From NCBI RefSeq assembly GCF_004801375.1, contig NZ_SSNZ01000002.1:62001-126000 (forward strand): a stretch of 64,000 bases of DNA, in the 5' to 3' direction. The notes under the pieces are model-generated. The model ran no database searches. It was not told the origin of the DNA and was given only the letters and a program-made list of their open reading frames with translations. The position numbers and the translations under genes are program-made. Origin of the DNA: Flavobacterium supellecticarium (GTDB taxonomy: Bacteria; Bacteroidota; Bacteroidia; Flavobacteriales; Flavobacteriaceae). Positions 1 to 8,245 of this stretch are shown one piece after another (position 1 is the first letter of the stretch; each line of letters opens with the position of its first letter).

Positions 1-1
1 T

Positions 2-598
2 TATTGGTTTGCGATGTTAACGCAACAAGGCTATATCGTAGCTTGTGTTGACGGACGCGGAACCGGTTTTAAAGGTGCGGAATTTAAAAAATGCACCTAT
101 AAAGAATTAGGAAAATTTGAGGTAGAAGATCAGGTCGATGCTGCAAAAGTAATCGGAAACTACCCTTATGTTGACAAGGCCAGAATTGGAATTTTTGGTT
201 GGAGTTATGGAGGTTTTATGTCGTCAAACTGTATTTTCCAGGGGAACGACACCTTTAAAATGGCCATTGCTGTGGCTCCGGTGACCAGCTGGAGATATTA
301 TGACAGCGTTTATACAGAACGATATATGCAGACACCTCAGGAGAATGCATCCGGATACGATAACAATTCACCAATCACTCATGTGGCGAAATTAAAAGGA
401 AACTTCCTTTTGATCCACGGAACAGCCGATGACAATGTACACGTACAGAACACCATGAAAATGGTAGAAGCATTGGTACAGGCAAACAAACAGTTTGACT
501 GGGCGATTTATCCGGACAAAAACCACGGTATCTACGGTGGTAAAACCCGTTTGCAGTTGTATACTAAAATGACCAACTTTATCAAAGAAAAACTATAA
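2..598 (+). CDS. S9 family dipeptidyl-peptidase IV-like serine peptidase, C-terminal part
   Basis: Only the catalytic alpha/beta-hydrolase end is present; the reading frame is open to the window edge, so the beta-propeller half and the start lie upstream. The nucleophile serine is in the motif GWSYGG (codon at 203-205), the acid is probably an Asp of HGTADDNVH and the histidine is in KNHGIYGG, which gives the complete S9 triad order. The family cleaves Xaa-Pro dipeptides from peptide N termini, usually in the periplasm. Only 32 bases separate it from four peptide transporter genes on the same strand, so the likely job is supplying di- and tripeptides for uptake. DPP-IV versus a related S9B/S9C peptidase cannot be decided from this fragment. 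Confidence 0.9.
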   Translation, partial: YWFAMLTQQGYIVACVDGRGTGFKGAEFKKCTYKELGKFEVEDQVDAAKVIGNYPYVDKARIGIFGWSYGGFMSSNCIFQGNDTFKMAIAVAPVTSWRYYDSVYTERYMQTPQENASGYDNNSPITHVAKLKGNFLLIHGTADDNVHVQNTMKMVEALVQANKQFDWAIYPDKNHGIYGGKTRLQLYTKMTNFIKEKL

Positions 599-630
599 TC
601 AAACCAAACCAAAAACCAAAAACGAAGCAA

Positions 631-2307
631 ATGAGCGAACAGACAGTAAAACAAGGACATCCAAAGGGACTTTGGGTATTATTCGGAACCGAAATGTGGG
701 AGCGGTTCAACTTCTATGGAATGCGGGCATTGTTAACCTTATTCCTGGTTAACTCCTTAATGATGAAAGAGGAAGAAGCTTCCTTAATTTATGGTGGATT
801 TCTTGGTTTATGTTATCTGACACCTATGTTGGGTGGATTTATTTCCGACCGTTTTTTAGGAAACCGTAACTGTATTATGTTGGGTGGTTCGTTAATGGCC
901 ATCGGACAATTATTGCTTTTTGCAAGTGCTACGGTATTTCCAAACAATTTAGAATTAGCCAAAACATTAATGTATGCGGCTTTGGGAGTTATCATTTTTG
1001 GTAACGGATTTTTCAAACCGAATATTTCCAGTATGGTGGGAAGTTTGTATCCGAAACAGGAAAAAAGCAAATTGGATACGGCTTTTACCATTTTCTATAT
1101 GGGGATCAATATCGGAGCTTTCTTAGGACAATTTATCTGTCCGATTGTAGGTGACGTAAAAGATGCCGGTGGAATGCGTGACATCCATGCGTTCAAATGG
1201 GGATTCTTAGCAGCAGCTTTGGCGATGACCATTGGTACAGCGGTATTCTTCTTCCTGAAAAATAAATATGTGGTAACGCCGGAAGGAAAGCCACTTGGTG
1301 GATTACCGTCAGGACATGATGCATCCGATTTCGAAGAAGGTGAAGCACAAAAAGCAAACTTCTCAACGACCTCATTAATCGTAGCGGTTATCGCTTTTGT
1401 AGGATTAGGGTTTTTATTCCATTATGCGGTAGGACAAAACGTAATTTACTCGATGATTTATGCGAGTGGTCTTACGTTAGCCGGATTGATCTTATCAGAT
1501 AAATCATTAACAAAAATTGAAAGAGACAGAATCTTAGTAATTTATATCGTTTCGTTTTTCGTAATCTTTTTCTGGGCAGCTTTCGAACAGGCGGGATCAT
1601 CGTTAACGTTTATAGCCGATAACCAGACCGATCGTAACTTCTTCGGATGGCAAATGCCTCCATCAATGGTACAGATCTTTAACGGATTATTCGTTGTAAT
1701 GTTAGCCGTTCCGTTCAGTATCTTATGGGATAAATTAAGAGCTAAAGGAAACGAGCCGATTTCACCAATGAAACAGGCTTTCGGATTATTATTAATAGCA
1801 GTGAGTTATTTTATTATAGCTTACAATGTAAAAGACCTTGGAAACAGTGGTTTATTAGCAATCAAATGGTTAATCTTATTATATTTAATTCAAACATGTG
1901 GTGAATTGTGTTTATCGCCAATCGGTTTATCATTGGTTGGTAAATTATCACCAAAACGTTTTGCATCCTTATTATACGGTGTATTCTTCTTATCCAATGC
2001 TTCCGGATATGCATTAGCAGGAACATTAGGATCGATCTTACCGGCAACGGGAGATAAATTCAAAAAAGCACAGGAATTAGGAATTGATCTTCAGGCAGTT
2101 TTAGATAAAACCGTAACACCAACAGCTGAACAATTAAAATTATTGGCCGACAATCAAATCAGTGCTGAATACCGCGTATTCGCAGGATTTGAAATTCACA
2201 ACCTATTCGAATTTTTTATGGTATTCGTAGTATTGTGTGGCGTAGCATCAGTAGTATTATTCTTATTAACTCCGGTTCTTAAGAAAATGATGCACGGTGT
2301 AAAATAA
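631..2307 (+). CDS. POT/PTR family proton-dependent oligopeptide transporter, copy 1
   Basis: A 558-residue major-facilitator protein of the POT (PTR2) family, which imports di- and tripeptides with protons across the inner membrane. The first helix carries the ExxER signature (E21, E24, R25 in EMWERF), followed by GGFISDR in the helix 2-3 loop and the FYMGINIGA motif of helix 5. The helix-7 motif FFWAAFEQ has the acidic residue at E319. It ends in the basic tail KKMMHGVK, nearly shared with copies 3 and 4. First of four tandem paralogues, spaced 3-24 bases apart, so co-transcription is likely. The exact peptide preference cannot be read from sequence. Confidence 0.95.
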   Translation: MSEQTVKQGHPKGLWVLFGTEMWERFNFYGMRALLTLFLVNSLMMKEEEASLIYGGFLGLCYLTPMLGGFISDRFLGNRNCIMLGGSLMAIGQLLLFASATVFPNNLELAKTLMYAALGVIIFGNGFFKPNISSMVGSLYPKQEKSKLDTAFTIFYMGINIGAFLGQFICPIVGDVKDAGGMRDIHAFKWGFLAAALAMTIGTAVFFFLKNKYVVTPEGKPLGGLPSGHDASDFEEGEAQKANFSTTSLIVAVIAFVGLGFLFHYAVGQNVIYSMIYASGLTLAGLILSDKSLTKIERDRILVIYIVSFFVIFFWAAFEQAGSSLTFIADNQTDRNFFGWQMPPSMVQIFNGLFVVMLAVPFSILWDKLRAKGNEPISPMKQAFGLLLIAVSYFIIAYNVKDLGNSGLLAIKWLILLYLIQTCGELCLSPIGLSLVGKLSPKRFASLLYGVFFLSNASGYALAGTLGSILPATGDKFKKAQELGIDLQAVLDKTVTPTAEQLKLLADNQISAEYRVFAGFEIHNLFEFFMVFVVLCGVASVVLFLLTPVLKKMMHGVK

Positions 2308-2331
2308 TTTTAATCCCTTTAAAAAGCAGCT

Positions 2332-3990
2332 ATGTGGAATAAACATCCAAAGGCATTGCCATTTTTGTTCCTGTCCGAAATGTGGGAACGTTTCGGTTAT
2401 TATCTGATGATCGGTATTTTCACGCTTTATCTAAAAGATGTGGAAGCCGGTTTTGCAATGACCGAAAAAGAAGCCTCCGATTTATACGGAACTTTTATTG
2501 CATTAGTATTCTTAACACCTTTTTTGGGCGGATTAATAGCCGACCGTTATTTAGGCTATCGCAAATCGATTGTTTTGGGAGGAATCCTGATGGGACTCGG
2601 TTATTTCCTGATGGGCGTGCATTCGATTACCGTATTGTATATCGCAATGACGTTGGTTATTGTAGGAAACGGATTTTTTAAACCGAATATTTCGACCCTG
2701 TTAGGAAACTTCTATTCCAAAGAAGAATACAAAGACAAAAAAGACGAAGGCTACAACATTTTCTATATGGGAATTAACGTAGGTGCCTTTATTTGTAACT
2801 TCTTCGGAGCCGCACTGCAAATCCTGTTAGGATGGCATTGGGCTTTTATGGCTGCCGGTGTGGGAATGTTTATCGGAGTATTCGTATTCCTGATGGGAAC
2901 CAAGCATTACGCGGGTTATGATCATAAAAAAGGAGTACAGGAAGGGGATATGCCTTTCTGGAAAATCGTATTATTTATCCTGGTACCGTCAGCGGTATTT
3001 GGAGTAATCGGATGGTTGCTAAAAGGAGTGGCTTCCGAGTCCAATCCGGACAGTTATATCTTCGGATCCGATAGTACCGATGCCTTTATCTTTGCCTGTA
3101 TTCCGGTAGTATTGTTTTATTCCAGCTTATATTTTAAAGCCAAAACAGAAGACAAACGACCGATTGCGGCCTTATTAGCCATTTTCGGAGTTGTAATATT
3201 ATTCTGGGCTGTTTTCAAACTAAACGGTTCGGCATTGACAACCTGGGCCGATCGTTATACCGATCGTCAGACAACCGGTACGACTTCAAAAGTATTTAAC
3301 GGATTAAAACTGGCTAAGGAAGTCGAATATAAAAAAGATTCGGTCGAATTATACGATGCGCAGTTCCGTTTGCAAAAAGAAAATGGCGTAGTACAAAAAG
3401 AAGTCAACTATCCGTTATATTTTAGAAACGTAGCACCCGAAAAATTACCGGCCGAAGGTTCGAAAGTAAGTTTATGGGCCACCAATTTAAGTCAGTCGAT
3501 TAACCCGGGTTGGGTAATCATTCTCACGCCTTTGGTAGTCGCCTTTTTTACCTTCCTTCGCAACCGTCGTAAAGAACCGTCAACACCAACCAAGATCGCT
3601 TTCGGTTTACTGATTTCGGCCTTGTCGGTATTGGTTATGGTTGCTGCGGTAAAAATGGGAGGTAACGGAACCGAAAAAGTAAGCGTATGGTGGTTGGTCG
3701 CCAACTATGGTGTGATCACGATCGGAGAACTGTTTTTAAGTCCGATGGGATTATCGGTGGTTTCCAAATTAAGCCCAACCAATATCACCTCGTTAATGAT
3801 GGGAGGATGGTTTTTAGCAACGTCAATCGGAAACAAATTAAGTGGTGTATTAGCCAGTATGTGGGACACCTACGAAGACAAAACCAACTTCTTCTGGGTC
3901 AATTTTAGCTTATTGCTAACCGCATCCTTAATGATGTTTGTGTTGTTGAAATGGTTAAATGCCATTATGAAAGAAAAAGGAATTAATTAG
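2332..3990 (+). CDS. POT/PTR family transporter, divergent copy 2
   Basis: A 552-residue POT-family transporter with ExxER intact (E16, E19, R20) and a conserved helix-5 motif FYMGINVGA. It is the most divergent of the four copies. Where the others have FEQ in helix 7 it has FKL (K296, L297), so the conserved acidic residue is replaced by lysine. A hydrophilic stretch of roughly 60 residues follows between helices 7 and 8 (about residues 310-380). It also lacks the shared C-terminal HGVK/QGVK tail and ends in KEKGIN. The family fold is clear, but proton coupling or substrate may differ. It starts 24 bases after copy 1 and ends 3 bases before copy 3. Confidence 0.93.
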   Translation: MWNKHPKALPFLFLSEMWERFGYYLMIGIFTLYLKDVEAGFAMTEKEASDLYGTFIALVFLTPFLGGLIADRYLGYRKSIVLGGILMGLGYFLMGVHSITVLYIAMTLVIVGNGFFKPNISTLLGNFYSKEEYKDKKDEGYNIFYMGINVGAFICNFFGAALQILLGWHWAFMAAGVGMFIGVFVFLMGTKHYAGYDHKKGVQEGDMPFWKIVLFILVPSAVFGVIGWLLKGVASESNPDSYIFGSDSTDAFIFACIPVVLFYSSLYFKAKTEDKRPIAALLAIFGVVILFWAVFKLNGSALTTWADRYTDRQTTGTTSKVFNGLKLAKEVEYKKDSVELYDAQFRLQKENGVVQKEVNYPLYFRNVAPEKLPAEGSKVSLWATNLSQSINPGWVIILTPLVVAFFTFLRNRRKEPSTPTKIAFGLLISALSVLVMVAAVKMGGNGTEKVSVWWLVANYGVITIGELFLSPMGLSVVSKLSPTNITSLMMGGWFLATSIGNKLSGVLASMWDTYEDKTNFFWVNFSLLLTASLMMFVLLKWLNAIMKEKGIN

Positions 3991-3993
3991 AAT

Positions 3994-5505
3994 ATGTATA
4001 AAACAGATAATTTAGAAGCAATTCAAAATTTCAAAGGCAAGTACCCCAAACAATTGTGGTACTTGTTTTTTAGTGAGATGTGGGAACGTTTCAGCTTCTA
4101 CGGAATGAGAGGGATGTTGGTGGTCTTTATGGTAAACCAACTAATGATGAATGGAAAAGTGGCCAACCTGCAATATGGCGCCACACAGGCATTTGTATAT
4201 GCTTTTACTTTTATCGGTGGATTGTTTGCCGATAAAATCTTAGGATATCGTAAATCGCTGTTTTGGGGCGGACTATTAATGATCGTAGGAAGTGTGATTC
4301 TGGCGATCGATCCGAAGCAGTTTTTCTTTTTCGGAATCAGCTTTACCATTGTAGGAACCGGATTTTTTAAACCGAATATCTCAACTATGGTTGGGAAATT
4401 GTATAAAGACGACGATATCCGTCGAGATGCGGGATTCTCGTTGTTTTATGCCGGGGTGAACCTGGGTGCTTTAATCGGTGGTTATATCTGTATCGCAGTT
4501 GCCAACGGAAGTATGCTAAGTAGTATGGTGCCGGAACATTTGCGTTGGAATGTAGCCTTTGGTTTTGCTTCAGTGGTGATGTTTATCAGTTTGATCACAT
4601 TTACGCAAACGCAGAAAAGCCTTGGTCCAATCGGACTTTCACCCTTAACACATCTGGAAACATCCAAGAGAAAACGATATGAATACGCAACCTATATCGG
4701 ATCATTAATCGTATTGCCAATCATCATGACGATGGTGTCCAAAACAGAATACACGGACATCTTTATGTACATTATCGGACCGTGCTCGTTGTTGTATTTG
4801 TTTTACGAAATGAAAAACTACTCGGTAGCCGAAAATAAAAAATTATTAGCGGCCTTGGTATTTATCATCTTTTCGATTTTCTTCTGGGCGTTCTTCGAAC
4901 AAAGTGGTGGATCTTTAAGTCTTTTCGCAGCGAATAACCTAAACAATACCATGTTCGGAATGAAATTCGATCCGAACGGTGTCAACAACTCTGCAAATTC
5001 CTTTTTTGTAATTGTCTTTGCGGCTTTTGTTGGAATGGTTTGGTTGTGGATGGCGCGTAAAAAAATCGAACCGAATACCATCGTAAAATTCGGATTGGGA
5101 TTCCTGTTTTTAGCGGGTGGTTTCTACGTATTTTACTATACAAAATTCTTTGCCGATGTAAACGGTATGACCGGATTAGACCTGTTTACCTTTGGTTGGT
5201 TTGTAATCACCTTTGGGGAATTATGTCTGTCGCCGATCGGAATGTCGGTGATGACCAAATTATCACCTGAAAAATTACAGGCGGTACTGATGGGAATGTG
5301 GTTTTTGGCCAGTGCTTACGGACAATATTTGGCCGGAATATTAGGTGCCAATATTGCCGAAGCTTCCGAACATGCGACCAACCTTGAAAAATTAAATATC
5401 TATGCCGATGGCTATAAGCAATTGGCACTTTACGCCCTGATTGCAGGGATTATACTGATTGTTATTTCACCACTCGTTAAAAAATTAATGCAGGGCGTTA
5501 AATAA
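3994..5505 (+). CDS. POT/PTR family proton-dependent oligopeptide transporter, copy 3
   Basis: A 503-residue POT-family importer, the shortest of the four. It has ExxER (E28, E31, R32), a helix-5 motif FYAGVNLGA, the helix-7 motif FFWAFFEQ with E302 and Q303, and the tail KKLMQGVK. The start codon follows the stop of copy 2 by only three bases, so translation is probably coupled or re-initiated. Like its neighbours it should take up short peptides using the proton gradient. Substrate split among the copies is unknown. Confidence 0.95.
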   Translation: MYKTDNLEAIQNFKGKYPKQLWYLFFSEMWERFSFYGMRGMLVVFMVNQLMMNGKVANLQYGATQAFVYAFTFIGGLFADKILGYRKSLFWGGLLMIVGSVILAIDPKQFFFFGISFTIVGTGFFKPNISTMVGKLYKDDDIRRDAGFSLFYAGVNLGALIGGYICIAVANGSMLSSMVPEHLRWNVAFGFASVVMFISLITFTQTQKSLGPIGLSPLTHLETSKRKRYEYATYIGSLIVLPIIMTMVSKTEYTDIFMYIIGPCSLLYLFYEMKNYSVAENKKLLAALVFIIFSIFFWAFFEQSGGSLSLFAANNLNNTMFGMKFDPNGVNNSANSFFVIVFAAFVGMVWLWMARKKIEPNTIVKFGLGFLFLAGGFYVFYYTKFFADVNGMTGLDLFTFGWFVITFGELCLSPIGMSVMTKLSPEKLQAVLMGMWFLASAYGQYLAGILGANIAEASEHATNLEKLNIYADGYKQLALYALIAGIILIVISPLVKKLMQGVK

Positions 5506-5528
5506 CATACTAAATTAAGCATACCATA

Positions 5529-7298
5529 ATGGCAACAACTTCAGCAAACCCCGATTTTTTTAAAACCAAAGTATTAGGACATCCTTCAGGATTATTCGTA
5601 TTGTTTTTTACCGAAATGTGGGAGCGTTTTTCGTTCTACGGAATGCGCGTATTATTGGTAAATTTCCTTACAATGGCCATAGCCGGAGTCGATATGCCGG
5701 GTTGGGGATGGAGTAGTGAAAATGCCGGAGCCTTATTCGGAACCTATGCCGGATTGCTATACTTAACCCCGATTTTGGGCGGAATGATAGCCGACCGTTA
5801 TATCGGTTACCGTTGGGCGATTGTAATTGGTGCCGCCATTATGACCCTCGGTCACGCCGCTATGGCTGTAGAAACCGAGTTTATGCTTTACCTCGGATTG
5901 GGATTACTGGTTATTGGAACCGGATTCTTTAAACCGAATATGACTTCTATTATTTCGCAGATGTACAAAGACCTGCCGGAAAAAAAGGACGGAGCCTATA
6001 CCATTTTCTATATGGGTGTAAATGCCGGTGCTTTTTTCGGAATGATGCTTTGTGGTTATCTGGCGGAAAAAATCGGATGGAGTTGGGGATTCGGATTGGC
6101 CGGAATCTTTATGTTATTAGGAACATTACAATTCTGGATGGCCAAACCGCTATTCGGAACGATTGGTGATGTACCGGATAAAGCCAAGAAAGATGCCGAA
6201 ATCGATGCGACCGAAAAACGGAACCCATTTACCACCATCGATAAAATCCTGATTGTGATCACATCGTTAATTGGCGTATTGTATATTTTTAACGATCCGC
6301 TATCCAAAATCGGAAAAATCAATATTTTACCACAGGAGTTTTTAGTGTCAAAAGACACCTTAACCGGACCTTTGGTTGTAATTATAACCGGACTGGTGTT
6401 GTTCCTGTTTTTGGTAATTAGTCGTATTCTACGATACGAACCTGTGGTACGTGATCGTATGTTTGCGTTTATCGTATTTGCGTTTTTCACCGTTTTCTTC
6501 TGGTTATCGTTCGAACAGGCGGCAACGTCACTGGTTATTTTTGCCCGTGATTTTACCGACCGCACACTGGATGGAAATTCACTGGTGATTTTTAATATCG
6601 TAAACACCTTACTCACCGTAATTCCACTGGCGATTATTACATGGGTTTTGGTTTTATTGTTTAAACAAACACGATCGCAGATTTTACGTTCGAACATTAC
6701 TCTGTTTATCTGTTTTGGATTGATGTGGGGCATCGTAATCTGGATGTTATACCGTGAATTCACGAGTACAGCATCCGAAGTGACGGTTTCCTGGTTTAGT
6801 ATCCTAAACTCCTTTTTTATTATTGTTTTTGCCTCGTTATATACCCGTTGGTGGGATAGTAAATACAACCCAAGTGCGGCGGTTAAATACGGATTGGGAC
6901 TGATTATTATGGGACTGGGCTATGCCGTATTGGCCTATGGAGCGTCGGTGATTCCGCAGGGTGCGGTAGCCGGAACCGTACGTGTTAGTATGATCTGGCT
7001 TATTCTGGCCTATTTATTTCATACCTTAGGCGAATTGTGTCTGGCACCGGTAGGACTATCCTATGTGAGTAAACTGGTACCACCGCGAATGATTGCTTTT
7101 ATGTTTGGAATGTGGTATCTGGGTATCGCCATCGGAAACAAACTGGCGGCTAGCGTTGGTGGAATGATCGACGATGTGGTGCGCGATTATGATATGACAA
7201 CCTTTTTCCTGATCTTTACCTTGGTGCCGATTGTAGCAGGTAGTTGTATCATGTTGCTGAATCCGGTGTTGAAAAAATTAATGCATGGTGTTAAATAA
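5529..7298 (+). CDS. POT/PTR family proton-dependent oligopeptide transporter, copy 4
   Basis: A 589-residue POT-family importer with ExxER (E29, E32, R33), GGMIADRYIGYR in the helix 2-3 loop, FYMGVNAGA in helix 5 and SFEQ with E329 and Q330 in helix 7. The C terminus is KKLMHGVK as in copy 1. It is longer than copies 1-3 because of additional hydrophobic segments around residues 230-300, consistent with the 14-helix layout of many bacterial POTs. It is followed after 12 bases by the first of two thioredoxin-like genes, so the transcription unit probably continues. Confidence 0.95.
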   Translation: MATTSANPDFFKTKVLGHPSGLFVLFFTEMWERFSFYGMRVLLVNFLTMAIAGVDMPGWGWSSENAGALFGTYAGLLYLTPILGGMIADRYIGYRWAIVIGAAIMTLGHAAMAVETEFMLYLGLGLLVIGTGFFKPNMTSIISQMYKDLPEKKDGAYTIFYMGVNAGAFFGMMLCGYLAEKIGWSWGFGLAGIFMLLGTLQFWMAKPLFGTIGDVPDKAKKDAEIDATEKRNPFTTIDKILIVITSLIGVLYIFNDPLSKIGKINILPQEFLVSKDTLTGPLVVIITGLVLFLFLVISRILRYEPVVRDRMFAFIVFAFFTVFFWLSFEQAATSLVIFARDFTDRTLDGNSLVIFNIVNTLLTVIPLAIITWVLVLLFKQTRSQILRSNITLFICFGLMWGIVIWMLYREFTSTASEVTVSWFSILNSFFIIVFASLYTRWWDSKYNPSAAVKYGLGLIIMGLGYAVLAYGASVIPQGAVAGTVRVSMIWLILAYLFHTLGELCLAPVGLSYVSKLVPPRMIAFMFGMWYLGIAIGNKLAASVGGMIDDVVRDYDMTTFFLIFTLVPIVAGSCIMLLNPVLKKLMHGVK

Positions 7299-7310
7299 AT
7301 GTTTTAGTAC

Positions 7311-7775
7311 ATGAAAAAATTAGTTTTTGTATGCATATTTGCATTGGTTTCGATCTTGACAAACGCACAGGAGACTTCGCTGGAATGGCATACGGATGTT
7401 AAAAAGGCGGTACAGCTTTCGCAAAAAGAAAACAAACCTCTTTTTCTGTTTTTTACCGGAAGTGATTGGTGTGGCTGGTGCATCCGATTGCAAAAAGAAG
7501 TGTTTTTTCAGCCGGAGTTTGTTACCTGGGCCAAAGAAAATGTCATTCTGGTAGAATTGGATTTTCCGCGGAGAAAAGCATTGGCACCCGAAGTGCAACA
7601 AACCAACAACCAACTGATGCAATTATTTGGCGTTAGAGGGTATCCGACGGTATGGTTTGTAAAAGCAACGGAAAAAGAAGGAAAAATTAATTTCGAAAAA
7701 CTGGGAAGTACCGGATATGTCGCTGGCGGACCGGCAGCATGGTTAACAGGAGCAAATCAAATAATCAAAAAATAA
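7311..7775 (+). CDS. Exported thioredoxin-fold protein with WCGWC active site
   Basis: A 154-residue thioredoxin-like protein. Residues 1-19 form a signal peptide ending in TNA before Q20, so it acts in the periplasm. The redox site is CGWC (C54, C57), preceded by FFTGSDW, as in the thioredoxin_7 group, and a cis-proline is seen in RGYPTVWF. The Trp between the cysteines is unlike classical CGPC and recalls periplasmic reductase partners. It lies 12 bases after the fourth peptide transporter and 11 bases before a second thioredoxin-like gene. A role in disulphide handling of exported proteins is inferred. Confidence 0.88.
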   Translation: MKKLVFVCIFALVSILTNAQETSLEWHTDVKKAVQLSQKENKPLFLFFTGSDWCGWCIRLQKEVFFQPEFVTWAKENVILVELDFPRRKALAPEVQQTNNQLMQLFGVRGYPTVWFVKATEKEGKINFEKLGSTGYVAGGPAAWLTGANQIIKK

Positions 7776-7786
7776 AATAAAAAGCA

Positions 7787-8245
7787 ATGAAAAAAATACT
7801 AGTACTATTGTTCCTGACAGTTGGAGCAATTGCTGCCCAGGCGCAGGAAATCAAGTGGATGACGTTTGATGAGGCAATTAAAGCCCAAAAGAAAAATCCG
7901 AAACCCATTTTTATGGATGTTTATACCGATTGGTGTGGTCCATGTAAATTATTAGACAAAAATACATTTAGCGACAAAACCGTTGCGGATTATATTTCAA
8001 AAAACTACTATGCCGTAAAATTTAATGCTGAAGGAAACTCGGAAGTAAACTACAAAGGCAAAAAATATACGAACCCGACTTTCGACGCGAATAGAAGGGG
8101 AAGAAACGGAATCCATGAATTTACCATGTTCTTACAGGTTCAGGGATATCCGTCGATGTTTATCTTAGATAAAAAAGGAGATGTACAGGCACCATTGGTG
8201 GGTTACAGAACTCCTGAGGAATTGCTAAAAGATTTAAAAGGTTAA
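7787..8245 (+). CDS. Exported thioredoxin-fold protein with WCGPC active site
   Basis: A 152-residue protein with a signal peptide (residues 1-19, ending AQA) and a classical CGPC redox site (C50, C53). The cis-proline is in VQGYPSMFIL. It differs from the preceding paralogue in active-site chemistry (CGPC against CGWC), so the two may form an oxidant/reductant or donor/acceptor pair, which is inference. Its stop codon overlaps that of convergent comEC by four bases. A strong terminator for this strand lies just downstream, within comEC. Confidence 0.9.
   Translation: MKKILVLLFLTVGAIAAQAQEIKWMTFDEAIKAQKKNPKPIFMDVYTDWCGPCKLLDKNTFSDKTVADYISKNYYAVKFNAEGNSEVNYKGKKYTNPTFDANRRGRNGIHEFTMFLQVQGYPSMFILDKKGDVQAPLVGYRTPEELLKDLKG

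Noticed and set aside
6056..6868. Long open frame (270 codons) on the minus strand
   Set aside because: It lies wholly inside the fourth POT transporter gene, shows no family similarity, and its composition reflects the antisense of membrane helices.
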